In this document: piece by piece, positions 10,184 to 20,600 of the stretch
Numbering within the stretch: position 1 is the stretch's first letter
Layout of the letters: the number at the start of each line of letters is the position of its first letter
Source of the DNA: Omphalotus guepiniiformis
Lineage: Eukaryota; Basidiomycota; Agaricomycetes; Agaricales; Omphalotaceae
Reading direction: 5' to 3'
Assembly (NCBI GenBank): GCA_028554645.1
Contig: JAQOOI010000021.1
Location: 1,364,001-1,428,000 of the forward strand
Length of the DNA: 64,000 bases
Position numbers and translations under genes: made by a program
Notes under the pieces: model-generated
Told to the model about the DNA's origin: nothing
The model's database searches: none
Seen by the model: the letters and a program-made list of their open reading frames with translations, nothing else

Positions 10184-11417
10184 TCATGAATGTGTCTGCT
10201 GTGAGTATATTGTACGTCCGGTATTATGTCCAGGCCCTTGAAGAAAACCGCTTGCAGGCCCTGTGTGGGTGGTCCAGCCTTCTGCAGAAGTGTCATCAAC
10301 AGGCGCATCGGCGGTATGCGTAGGGGTAATAGACCCAGAATGAGAAGCGGATGAGGTCGGTGCGTGTCCATTCGCTTGTGTCTGTGACCCGTTCATCTCT
10401 TGATGAACAGCCGTCGTCTGAGCATTAGGCTCACACCAGTGTGTCCACGGTCTGGCATCGAGCACTCCAGCGCCCTGACCTCCCCAAGCTGGAGGTTGGC
10501 CCCTGCTGCTGGCCCCGCCCGAGTGCTCTTTCTTGCTACTGCTCCCATTCGCCTTCTCCTTTCCGTTCGTACTACGGCCTTTTGTTGATTTTGATTTTGA
10601 TGACGAGGCAGACGCCGCGGGAGCAAATGAATACGAAGTAGACGCTGCTGCAGACTTTGAGATGGAGGGCTCTTCTTCTTCTTCGAAAAATCCTCTGGCC
10701 TTGGCATCGCGCAACGCGAGAGCATCTGCCAAACCCAGAGGTTCTGGTATTATATCTGCTGCGCGCGTCAATCTACAGAAACGCCCTCCAGAACAACAAT
10801 CGTACCTCGCAAGAACATGAATTCTTGGTATTGTCGCGTTGTGTCCGCTGAAAGAAGGATATTAAGCAAATGGAGTTATAATACGCAAGTCCAAGAAACA
10901 CACCCATGTCGATGTACGTGATCACATTTCTGCGTTGTACATTTGCTTGTCGATGACCCCCTCGAGCCATTCGTTTTATGAATTCTTCCTGAACGATAAT
11001 AAGTCTCCCATCGTCGAGAATGGTTTATTGCATACCGTGGCGATCGAAAGAAGGAAGAGACCTTCTTTAGACAATGACATACTGCCTGTGCCGCCTTTGA
11101 TTCAAAGTTAGAAGGAATTACAAGGAAAAAGTGCTCAGTCACGGACCATCGGCTTGTAATATATTTTCTATGCGTACCGTCGGCAATAGGGTGTGGCCCG
11201 GAACACGTCCTGGGTCCTTGCCGCCGCCAGGTCCATTGGCCTCCTCCTCTGCTTCTGACGCGGAAGCTAGCTCGTCCACTTCCTCGTCCTCGTCCTCTTC
11301 CTCCTCCATTTCTTCTTCCATCTCCTCCTCCGAATGTATATCTTGAGTATGGCTCCATTGCGGATTCAGGTCTGGGATACCGGGAGTTATGTGGGAAGGA
11401 CCTGACGATATAGACAT
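10184..11417 (-). CDS. Histone-fold protein (NF-YC / DNA polymerase epsilon small-subunit type)
   Basis: Start at 11417 (MSISSGPSHITPGIPDLNPQ), then a long acidic run (EEEMEEEMEEEEDEDEEVDE), then the histone fold. LLPTVRIENILQAD forms helix 1; after an intron the shifted frame gives LSLSKEGLFLLSIATEEFIK as helix 2 and ARGGHRQANVQRRNVITYID for helix 3. The C-terminal half reads DIIPEPLGLADALALRDAKA and is followed by a low-complexity Ser/Lys/Gly-rich tail ending at 10184. Such folds dimerise with a partner histone fold in NF-Y, CHRAC or the Dpb3/Dpb4 pair of polymerase epsilon; the long tail and position of the fold favour the Dpb3/POLE4 type, but this is inferred. Divergent from the zinc-knuckle gene (234 bp between starts). 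Confidence 0.78.
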
Positions 11418-11571
11418 GACACGATATCAGATCTATGAAATTTTATGACGAGCCCAAGAAGGCAGAAGAGATAAAGGAGCGAGTGAAAGGAGAATGAGAT
11501 GACAGGAGGACGTACAATTCAAGTAAACTGGGTTGTGCTGCAATTGCCAACACGCGACCCGGCGCGTGAAA

Positions 11572-11591
11572 TAGGGTTAGCTAGGGTTAGC
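11572..11591 (+). promoter_or_regulatory. Tandem telobox-like motif in a divergent promoter
   Basis: Two back-to-back copies of TAGGGTTAGC (11572-11581 and 11582-11591) lie 61 bp upstream of the zinc-knuckle start codon and 155 bp upstream of the histone-fold start. TAGGG is the core bound by Tbf1/Teb1-type Myb factors in fungi. Binding is inferred. Confidence 0.45.
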
Positions 11592-11651
11592 AACCGTGCT
11601 TTGTTCTCTCCACTCAGATACTCGTTGCATACTCGTACTCATTCTTCATTC

Positions 11652-12322
11652 ATGTCCAAGTTTGCTCCTCATCGCCGCTCTGCTAACAACCCAAAGGCGA
11701 CTTCAAGCACTATATGCCAAAAATGTCTCGGAACAGGTAACGAAACGTATTCATCAACGATATTGACTCCAACTAAAGCAACACGATCATCGTAGGACAT
11801 TATACATTCGAGTGTAAATCCACTCGACCCTATGTTTCTCGACCATCACGTACGCAGCAACTCGAGAATCCACGTGTTTTGGCAAAGTTGAAAGCTAGTG
11901 GAAAGCCATCTGTTGAAGTCCCAGAGGAATTCAAGAAACCGTTAGTGCATAACCAAAGCAGGTTATATGGTGCTCATCCTCGTAATCCTAGAACTGGGAC
12001 TGCAAATCGCATTTTGGAAGCTAAAGAAAAAGAACGTGAAGCCAGTAGTTCGAAGCAGAAGAGCAAGAAAAGGTCTCGACAGTATGTTCTAAACCAACCT
12101 TCTTATTTATTCGATACTCATCCTGTCACGCATACTAGTTCTGATTCCGAGTCAACGTCGGGCTCTGACTCTGATAGCTCAAGTTCTGATTCAAGCTCTG
12201 ACTCTGATTCTGATGCCTCGGACTCGGAGTCTGGCTCTAGCTCGAGGTCTCCTTCGCCGAAACGACGAAGACGAGGATCAAGTCGAAGTCATTCTCGTTC
12301 GTCATCTGCACATTCGAGATGA
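11652..12322 (+). CDS. Zinc-knuckle protein, ZCCHC10-like
   Basis: Start at 11652: MSKFAPHRRSANNPKATSST. A single CCHC zinc knuckle spans the first intron: CQKCLGTG joined to HYTFECKSTRPYVSRPSR, giving C-x2-C-x4-H-x4-C. This is followed by PRVLAKLKASGKPSVEVPEE, basic KEKEREASSSKQKSKKRSR, then a long acidic Ser/Asp run and a terminal Arg/Ser-rich stretch (SPSPKRRRRGSSRSHSRSSS). The layout matches ZCCHC10-type proteins, which are nuclear and RS-like, suggesting a link with RNA processing (inference). A possible 57-nt intron (12082-12138) keeps the frame whether spliced or not. Stop at 12320-12322. Confidence 0.82.
12082..12138 (+). other. Frame-neutral 57-nt intron candidate
   Basis: The sequence gtatgt...atactag is a plausible intron of typical length for this window, but it is exactly 19 codons and has no stop. 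Retention would insert YVLNQPSYLFDTHPVTHT between the basic and acidic segments. The encoded segment is unlike its low-complexity surroundings, which favours splicing. Confidence 0.55.
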
Positions 12323-12423
12323 ACAACGGGACATCTACCGACTACTTGCCTTAGTGGGCGTTGTTGGTAGTGAAAAATCATGTCTAGTTGGAGAAGCGGG
12401 TGTAATATTGCAAGTGCAAGCTA

Positions 12424-13119
12424 CTACTTCTTCTTCACGCTCTTTATCCTAATTTTCTCGTCACCTACGAAGATGCCCTGTACTCAGTGTTAGACAGTTC
12501 TAATGATTATATGTATTAGGAATAAGCATACCTTTCCCTTGTATGGTTCTGGTTTTCGATGACTCCTAATCTTCGCTGCAAATAATCCCAGGAGATGTTT
12601 GTCGGTACAGGAAATCACGATTTTGGTCGGACTCGGGACATCTGCCTTGATGTACGGTGGTATTGGCACGTACACCGTATGTGAATATCCCAATTTCATG
12701 TTAAGCCTCTTCCCATTTCCACCATCCGTTGTTCCTCTCGGATCCTCCTCCAATGCAGCTCTGTAACCCACTCCAACCAAATAAAGTGGCACCGTAAATC
12801 CCTCCGTCATGCCAGTGATGGCATTGAATATTAGTGTGCGCGTCGTGCCCCACATCTGTCTCTGCACTTTAATTTCCGCATCTTCGACGGCGACTGTCAT
12901 AAGATTCTGTTCGGGAAAGTCGATTTTGACGAATGGGTGGAGAGGAACGGAGGTTGTACCGAGTGGACCTTGAATAGTAAGGGCAGTAGCAGAAGGAGTG
13001 AAGACCACATTCGTAGGATATGAGATGGGTTTGCTGCCAATGTGAGAAACATGCTTGAATGCTACAGCTGAAGAGCTGAAGCTTCGTAGAGCAGACCAAA
13101 CCCGCGGTCGAAGTAGCAT
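12424..13119 (-). CDS. MRPL6: Mitochondrial large-subunit ribosomal protein uL6m
   Basis: Mitochondrial version of bacterial L6. Start at 13119 (MLLRPRVWSALRSFSSSAVA), an Arg/Ser-rich N-terminus typical of a mitochondrial presequence. The body has the two L6 repeats: ISYPTNVVFTPSATALTIQG and GPLGTTSVPLHP in the first, then GFTVPLYLVGVGYRAALEED and LNMKLGYSHTVYVPIPPYIK, and the C-terminal KHLLGLFAAKIRSHRKPEPY. A short intron near the 3' end joins KPEPYKGK to GIFVGDEKIRIKSVKKK and a TAG at 12424-12426. An upstream in-frame ATG exists, but the presequence-like composition favours 13119. Divergent from the V-ATPase proteolipid gene with 176 bp between starts. Confidence 0.93.
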
Positions 13120-13295
13120 TGCATTCAGCAGTAGAATTTGGCAAAGCCAAGCGCCAAAATGGTTTTCAGACTCCGGCACAGCCGCACGTGCGGCACTGCC
13201 AGATTTCGGTCTCCGCTTGTTCCGCATTGGATGCCAACCTTCCCCTCGCTCGAATACTATCGAATTCGCTAACCTAACTGTCTTCCTAAGAAATC

Positions 13296-14109
13296 ATGTC
13301 CACCTGCCCACCATACGCGCCTTTCTTTGGCTTTGCAGGCGTTGCTTCTGCAGTTTGTACTCATTCATTTTATCTCTTTACCCGAGCTGACTACATCCAA
13401 TTATGCAGATGATTTTGAGCAGTACGGTCTATGTCCTTTTGCAATACGTCGATCTGAGAATAACGACTTTCATATAGCGGTCGGAGCTGCGTTTGGCACC
13501 GCGAAAGCAGGAATTGGTATTGCAGGCCTAGGGACGTTCAGGCCTGATTTAATCATGAAAGTACGTACGATTTTAGCTGTCTGCTGAACGCAGCTCACAA
13601 CGGCTTCTACTACAGTCTCTCATACCGGTTGTCATGTCTGGTATCATTGCAGTCTATGGACTGGTCGTATCAGTGCTCATTTCCGGCGCACTAAGCAGTT
13701 TCTCGACTCGTAGCATCTCAGTCGCTGAACCATTACTCCTAGTAACACCGACTGACTACTCGCTGTTCGCTGGATTTGTACATCTTGGAGCCGGACTTGC
13801 ATGTGGAGTCACTGGGCTTACGGCTGGATATGCTATTGGTATAGTCGGTGACTCGTGTGTGAGTTGATGCACACTAGTTTCTGCTCCGTTTCATTGATTT
13901 GCTGTGTAGTGTGTGAGGGCATACGTTCAAGAATCGAAAGTATTTGTATCCATGGTGTTGATTCTTATCTTCGCGGAGGTGCTGGGGCTATATGGGTGCG
14001 TTTCCCATTGACATAGGAATTGACGAATCGCCTAATAACTAAAAAAAATCGTAGACTCATTGTCGCGCTAATCATGAACTCAAAAGCGGCTTCGTTGGAT
14101 GTGTGTTAA
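13296..14109 (+). CDS. VMA3: V-type ATPase c-type proteolipid
   Basis: Subunit of the c ring that translocates protons across the vacuolar membrane. The first exon encodes [19 protein letters not shown]; later exons give [73 protein letters not shown] and [17 protein letters not shown], ending [17 protein letters not shown] with TAA at 14107-14109. Four hydrophobic helices are visible and the essential carboxylate is the Glu in [10 protein letters not shown]. Sequence shares features with both Vma3 (c) and Vma11 (c'); the HLGAGLACG and [11 protein letters not shown] segments look more like Vma3, so c is preferred. At least five introns cut the gene; splicing near 13690-13740 and at VGDSC is not fully resolved. 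Confidence 0.9.
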
Positions 14110-14879
14110 TCTATAACGGGAAGAATTATTCAAAGCTTTTGCTTTCGCATTGTTTGTTACAGCACCATAATATTTCAATCTCACGGACGCTTGACCGTCA
14201 CATACCCATACTAACCTGAGCGTCCGAAACACCTGCAAGGCTACCAACAGTGACAAATCGCGAAGATGTCTGCTTCCGCCTCACCATCATGCACGTTGCA
14301 TTGCTAATTTCGACCTCGGTGCGGGGCCGTTGACGACGCTGGTGCTAAACGTAACGGCTCGAAGACTGCACATTCGTTAGGCTTGCGTTTCGTTCAATCT
14401 TATCTCTGTTTTGACCTGAGAGTCAGTGTACTTGACTTAAAAGGAGCTTGATGCTTATATAATGCTTCGAATCGTTCCGAAATATCGCTTTGGCCAGGAA
14501 CTCTGTCACCGAGCGTAGCATGGGTAAGGTAGGCAGAATAGCCGGGGTCGATTCACATTTTTCACGGTCGGATACTCGACCTGGCAACTTGTTTTCCGTG
14601 AACTTGAACTCCTATGGGTGACATATCGAGACCCTTGAAATTTTGCCCAATTCCCCTTTTGACTACATACAATCATCGTGACTAGCATCATTCATAAGCC
14701 TCACTCTGGAGTCTGTGATACTTCTTCATGTAGAAACCTCAGTTAAGAGTGACGTATCCGTGTGAATGTGTTTTACAAGTGCTGGGGAAGAGATACAAGT
14801 ATGTAGATACGAATGCCCAAATGACCGTTGCCTGACAAGTTAACAATGCAAGAAATTTTCATGAAGATAAGTGCCCTAT
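14110..14879. other. Intergenic, convergent 3' ends
   Basis: Spacer of 770 bp between the VMA3 and SGF29 stops, long for this window. I see no coding potential on either strand. An inverted repeat of 8 bp (CGGACGCT at 14184-14191, AGCGTCCG at 14219-14226) lies 75 bp after the VMA3 stop; it may be chance. Confidence 0.45.
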
Positions 14880-16215
14880 TCATCGGCTTCCGGGCCATTC
14901 AACTACCCAGCGAGCAGGAATTACGTGCTCTTGACCATCATCGTCTTCAAATTTGACCTTGTACGCGGGGGTGTGAGACGATGCCGTCTGTTAGCACGAA
15001 TCAGAGCAAGGCACGAAGAAAAACTGGAGAGGAAGCATTACCCGTCCAGAAGGTTGCATTTCCCTTGGAGTCGCAGAAACTTCAGCGCGGTAGAAGCAAC
15101 TCGTGTCGGGATATAGTGCTAGGACTGATGAACCAACAGGGAACTCTTTATAGGCAGCTAAGCTCGACGGACTGCCTGGAGGAGCCTTCGGGTCTGGCAG
15201 TGGTATGATGGATCGGAGAGTAGTATTGTATCGTCTAAGTCAGAAGTCAGCGTTTTTGAACAGGCGCCTGAAGAATCAAGACGCACAAAATTGGTGCACC
15301 AGGTCCTACTTCGGGATCATGCACTTCATATCTAAGTGAGAGCATTATAGAAACAGACAGATGAAACTGTACATGAGAAGAATTACCTGTTTTTGTCTCC
15401 GTTTATGCATTTGTCAACAACCGCTAGAATCCAATTATCATCGGGATCGGAAGTAGAGGGGTTTTGGTTGTTTTTATTCGGGGGAGGATGAAAAGCTACC
15501 TGCCTGCCCTCCTGAAGAGGTAGCTGCTTGGCCCATGCTTCCCTGCGAGCTTTCGGTTCACGAGAAAGCGGAGATGGGCCCACTGAGTTACGCGGTGGGA
15601 GTGTAATTGCAACGCCACGGGCTTGCGCAGGCGGTGCCTGAGGCGCGGGAACGGAGACGGCCGAAGGAGAAGGCGCTCGTGGCCGTTTATTTCGTTTGTC
15701 TAAAAGAACGTCAGGAATTGGGGTGGCACATTTGAAAGGAACAAGATTACCATACTGAGATTCTGTGGCTTTTCGGAGGCCTATTAAAACACTCACTTGC
15801 TCCATAGCTTTGTCGATTGTTCTGAAATGGGAAGGATAACAGGAATTTGAATAAGAAAGGTAAACGACTACTCTGGATACCAACTTGGATTCTGTCTCCG
15901 AGTTTGCCTTGATCTCACCCACGCCTGCATTCAATTTCTTGTAAATCGATTTTACGCTGTCTAAGCCCTCGGCAGGCAATGTATCATCGGTAGGCCACGC
16001 AGAGATCAGGCGGTTCACTCTGCTTATAGTTTCAGCAGGTGTTGTGCTGGAATATATACCAGATAATGCGGATAGAGAAGCGGCGGCTTGAGTCCACCAT
16101 TCTATCTCTGAATGAAGAAGTTGTATGGTCAGGGCGTGGATAGTTAGGTCCGGCACCATTACCACCTACCTTCAGAGGAAGCTGGACGACCGGGAGCACT
16201 TTGCCTTCTATTCAT
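14880..16215 (-). CDS. SGF29: SAGA-complex subunit SGF29 (tandem Tudor)
   Basis: Reader of H3K4me2/3 in the SAGA histone acetyltransferase complex. Start at 16215 (MNRRQSAPGRPASSEE); a short intron leads to IEWWTQAAASLSALSGIYSS, a coiled helical N-terminal half. A Pro/Ala-rich linker (15550-15700) is followed by the Tudor module: DPDDNWILAVVDKCINGDKN, RYEVHDPEVGPGAPI, YKEFPVGSSVLALYPDTSCF with YRAEV, then YKVKFEDDDGQEHVIPARWV and the terminal VEWPGSR before TGA at 14880-14882. The VGSSVLALYPDTSCFYRAEV and YKVKFEDDDG elements carry the aromatic and acidic pocket positions typical of SGF29. The C-terminal module is cut by several short introns and was reconstructed exon by exon. Confidence 0.9.
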
Positions 16216-16459
16216 GAAAAACGTCTAGCAGGGCCCAGGGCCCTGAAACACCGACCAAGAACGATGGTGGAAGTTCTGACAGAACTACTGTAAGTAGTGG
16301 TTCAATGTTACGTTTACATGACTTGAAATCCTGATCGACACATATTTCGTACTCCGCGATGATTTGTCATGCGCCGCAGTTGGCCGAGGTCAAAGCAACT
16401 ACATGCACTTCAAAGCACTCAGACAGATATCGATTTCAATAAATATACATGCAATAAAC

Positions 16460-17464
16460 CTATTCAGCTGACACAGAACTCGTAGATTTCGAAGGAACCA
16501 AATTCCGTAGTGATACATCATAGACAACTGCTAGCAAGTTAACAACGTGAAGACAGCAAATGAAGGAGGAACAAACCCTCTTCAATTCTTTTCATGTCAT
16601 ATTTCAAACTGTCGAATCGTCGGCGGAGGAGATCATTCTTAAGGTTTAGCTTCAAGGGTTTTGCTCGGTACAGCGAAGTATAACTAGTATTAACTTTGCT
16701 CACCATAGAGAATCCGGCAAATAACTCCTTCACAAAAGCTGATATTTTGAGAGGCTCTTCAAAGTTGCCTAATGTGACGGCATTAACCGCGAGACGGGAC
16801 TATATGGAAGGTAGCAATTAGATACTCAAAGATATATCGAGGCAAAGTAAACCTGACCAGTTCATTCACTAACGTGATCAGCCCATGCAGATAATCCTCT
16901 GCAGACAAGGCAACACGATCCTTCCATTCTTCTTGCACTGCGCGTCGCCACGATCAAGAACGATCATTGAAAGTTTGGAAATGTACTGACTTCCAAGGAT
17001 ATCACTGGTGGACGCAAGTGTGATTAAGGTTCGAGTCGTAAGGTATTCTGTTAATGCTGCAACGAAAACAGCGGTTCTCAAGGAATTACACCACATATCC
17101 TTCCAGCGCCAGAACTGATTAGGTGGTATCAACTTCGCAAGTACCGATGTTGCCTCACGGCAGCTGTAGAGAACTGGTTTGATGGTGTCCAACAAAGCTG
17201 GAACTACAACGAGAACGCGCGCGAATGCATAAGAATGACAGGCAAAGAAGGAGGTGTAATCACTGGATTCCGGTTCTGTAGAATGTATTTTGTTCAATAT
17301 TCCGACCATTGTATGCGTTTTCTTATCAAGGACATTAATCTGGTCTCTGATTCTCTAGAGGAATATTGGATCAGTTCCTGAGAGTGAGAGTTAATACTTG
17401 CCTCTTTAAGGTCAGATTCATGATCCAGCATATCATTGAGATATTCCAGGTCGCGAGGGTCCAT
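16460..17464 (-). CDS. TSN: Translin
   Basis: Single-stranded nucleic-acid-binding protein; with TRAX it forms the C3PO endoribonuclease. Start at 17464 (MDPRDLEYLNDMLDHESDLK), then IRDQINVLDKKTHTMVGILN, the helical core with FARVLVVVPALLDTIKPVL and the strongly diagnostic PNQFWRWKDMWCNSLRTAVF and VAALTEYLTTRTL. The C-terminus has RLAVNAVTLGNFEEPLKISA, VKELFAGFSM, LNLKNDLLRRRFDSLKYDMK and RIEE, spliced to AVVYDVSLRNLVPSKSTSSV and a TAG at 16460-16462. These are the translin hallmarks rather than those of TRAX. Divergent from SEN1 with 149 bp between starts. Confidence 0.93.
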
Positions 17465-17613
17465 CTTGTATGCAACGAGTCGGAGTGGTCAGATCAAGCG
17501 CCTGAAATCTCCAGCCTGAGCGAGTTTGACGCGTCGACCACGTGCGCCTCGTACTGTGGCTCTCCGAGACCTCAAGCTGAAGGCCTTACCCCCTGCCTTC
17601 CACCCGCCGTTGT

Positions 17614-20600
17614 ATGGCCACAGCAGATACCGACATTGTCGGTCTACGGAAATTTCTGAAAAAATTACGCGATAACCCACCACCTAGCGAAGAGGTTTCT
17701 GACGCTCTCCTTCGCAGTGTCTTCGTCCAATTGGAAAGAGTCAGCAAGACTGGTTCCATTCATTGGTTTTGTGAACATGCAACAGAATTAACGTTGGATG
17801 CTGCCACGTTTCTGCTCAGGCTGTACGCGTACGATGGCCCCCAGGTTATTCAGTGGAAATACTGGCTGAACGAGTGTCTTTCTGCCTGCTGTGGCTGCGT
17901 TTTGGGTCTCGAGAAGGTGAAAGAAAGCTCAAAGTCCACGTACGCTTCATTCTGTTGGTCCCCGTCTTTGCCTATGCTGAGTTACTGGCAGATTTTTCTC
18001 CATCTTTTCGGATGATGTTACGGACACCTTTTGGACAACATTCAGCAAGTGGGAGATAGAGAGTGTTCTGGAACAATTATCCTCCTCAGGCGTGACACTG
18101 GACTCGTCGGACGATACGAAACATCTCTCTGACGTCCCAACAGCTGTTGTATATCGCATGATCTGCAACCTTAGAGTCTTTCAGGATCCACGCATTCAAG
18201 CCATCATCTATCAATTCTCTTCCAGCCAGCTCTTACCTAAATGGCCAGCCGATCCCTTTCTCCCTGGAATGCTGATTCTCATGATGCACGAGAATAACAC
18301 AGTCAGAGACTGGGCGGCTAACCAGGCGTCAAAGTGTACCTGTGTACCTATACCTGAGGACAGTGACCTTCGTACTGCGTATGAGGTGGCCACAGAAACT
18401 ATCATTCGACCTTTAATATCAAATCCACTCAAGGTGGATAAGAGTCGTTCCATTGAAACGATACCTTTGATCTCCGAGCGAATTACTCTCTGGACCTCGC
18501 TTTATAGCATTTTACGCCTAATTCACCCAAAGTTTCTTACTTTTGTCACCTCTCAAGGTGTCGATATACGCCATGTTATAACTGGCCACATGCATGATCA
18601 TGGTCCTGGTCAGTTGTTCAAGTTTATAGTCAGGCTTCTTTTAACAGCTTGACTAGAGTTTGAAACCATCCTTCGATGTTTTAACTTGATCCTGAAGCGT
18701 CTCGGCAAGGATTTATGGAATGGTGAAGGACCGGAGTATCCTCAAGTGGTTTTTGACGCCTTTAAAGACAACCCCTCGTTAACGGACCTCCTGAATAAGA
18801 AGGATCTCTCAGCGGAACGGACGCCGTGGTTCTTTAACTGGCTTCCTGAGTTCCTGTTGACAATACGTGATCACTCAGTCTACCCTGAAATTCTGGCAAA
18901 AATGGCCGACTTCATGTGCGAAGAATTGCAACATGAGCGCTTTGGTGATGCTCGACCAGTAGTCATGGCCTCAGCTGCAAGAGTGAGTATATTTTGCAAC
19001 TGAAAGGATGCCCTTGTTCAAACATATTGCAGTTCTTGAAAGGTCAATTTAAAGTGGGCGATAATCCTGCTGTAACCAACGTACTAGACATCCATGCTGA
19101 AGCATTGGTCACTATCTCTTTTGCGCGGTCTCGCCAAGGCTCTGAATGGGAGGCAGCTCGTAGTCTTACTCGAGATCTCATTCATCAAGCTCTGACTCGA
19201 GATCTGAGCAATATCGTCGATGCTATTACCCGATCTTGTAGCGTCCTTGCTCGTGCTGCGAGGAAAACGTTACCCCAGGAGCAGAATCAAGGTATAGCAC
19301 CCTTGTTGATTAGGGAACAGATGTGGAGGAAAGTGTATCTGAATCTTCAGCCCAATGATGGTGACGGACTCGCGACCATCTTGTCAATAATCTCGCATGC
19401 TGCCCATTTGGATTCCATCCTTCATGCTCCTTTCTCCCGTGTCGAGAAAATCCCCGGGTTGTTCCCTCTGCTTGACGCTGTCAACCGATCATTGGGCATT
19501 GTCAAGGACGGCTTTCTAGACATGATCACTAGATACACTAATAATAATGTATCTGATGCTCTTCTCGCCATGCTCAAACGACCAGCCGTCGCTAAAGATG
19601 TCGTCAAGCTGATGCTCTCTCCTGTTGACACAATTCATGACGCAACACAGACTCTTGTAGGGTTTGCGTTCGACGTGGACAGTCGCCTTGATTCCTTTCG
19701 GGCGTTATTCGAAAAATGCTCGGTTGCTGCGTTAGAGGGAAGTATCGAGTTTCTCCTCGCCTTCACCAATTATGCTCCCATCATAACAGAAGCTTGCAGC
19801 CTGTCTACTTCCCTCGTACGATCTTTCAACGACATCATTGAAGTTCTTTGCTCTGGGCCCAATGGCTTACTTCTCCACCTTGACACTTTATCAGTATCGG
19901 ACAAGAAAGAAGTGGCATCACTGTTGCCACAGTTGTGGACTTCTATGTGCAAGGCCATTGCTGTCATTTTCAAGAGGACACCTGCATGGGCACAGTTCTA
20001 CAGGAATGAAGAAATGATTGTCTGGATGCGAGACGCACTGATCTTTGGCCGTGATCTATTAGATCAACGGCGAGTCTTTGCGGCGGCTTTTAGATCGTCG
20101 GGCGACAATGCGACCTCTTCTCGTTCTGCTATTTCCAAGAAAATGGCCAACGATCTGCAAGATATTTTGGTCGAGCTCATGCGGTGGTTACGTCTAACCG
20201 ATGAAGAGCTTTTGCATCAATCCTGCGCACTCCTTCGGTCACTGTTGGAATATTTTCGAGAGACCGGTAACCCGCCTTCTGAGGAAGCCCGAAAAAAGCT
20301 TGCGAAACAGATCGCTGATGCCCATAAACGAGATCCAAACAGTCTCAGCTCCCGTCTTGATCTGACTAGGCTAGATGAGCTAGAGGATGTCCTTGCATCC
20401 TTTGATACATCTAAAGATGATGCAGATGACGATGTGCAGATAATCTCGTATACAAAGGCTGCTCCACCCGGTAAAGCAGCTGAACGGACCGCTCAGTCCA
20501 GCATCAAACCGGAACCAAGTTCGAAAGTCAAGGATACTACTGTGAAGAGTTCCAGCAAGACCTCATCGCGGGCCAGTTCTTCTGCTGCACCTTCCAGATC

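Noticed and set aside
14184..14226. 8-bp inverted repeat downstream of VMA3 considered as a terminator or RNA hairpin.
   Set aside because: Eukaryotic genes do not use such terminators, and an 8-bp match with a 27-base loop is expected by chance at this scale.
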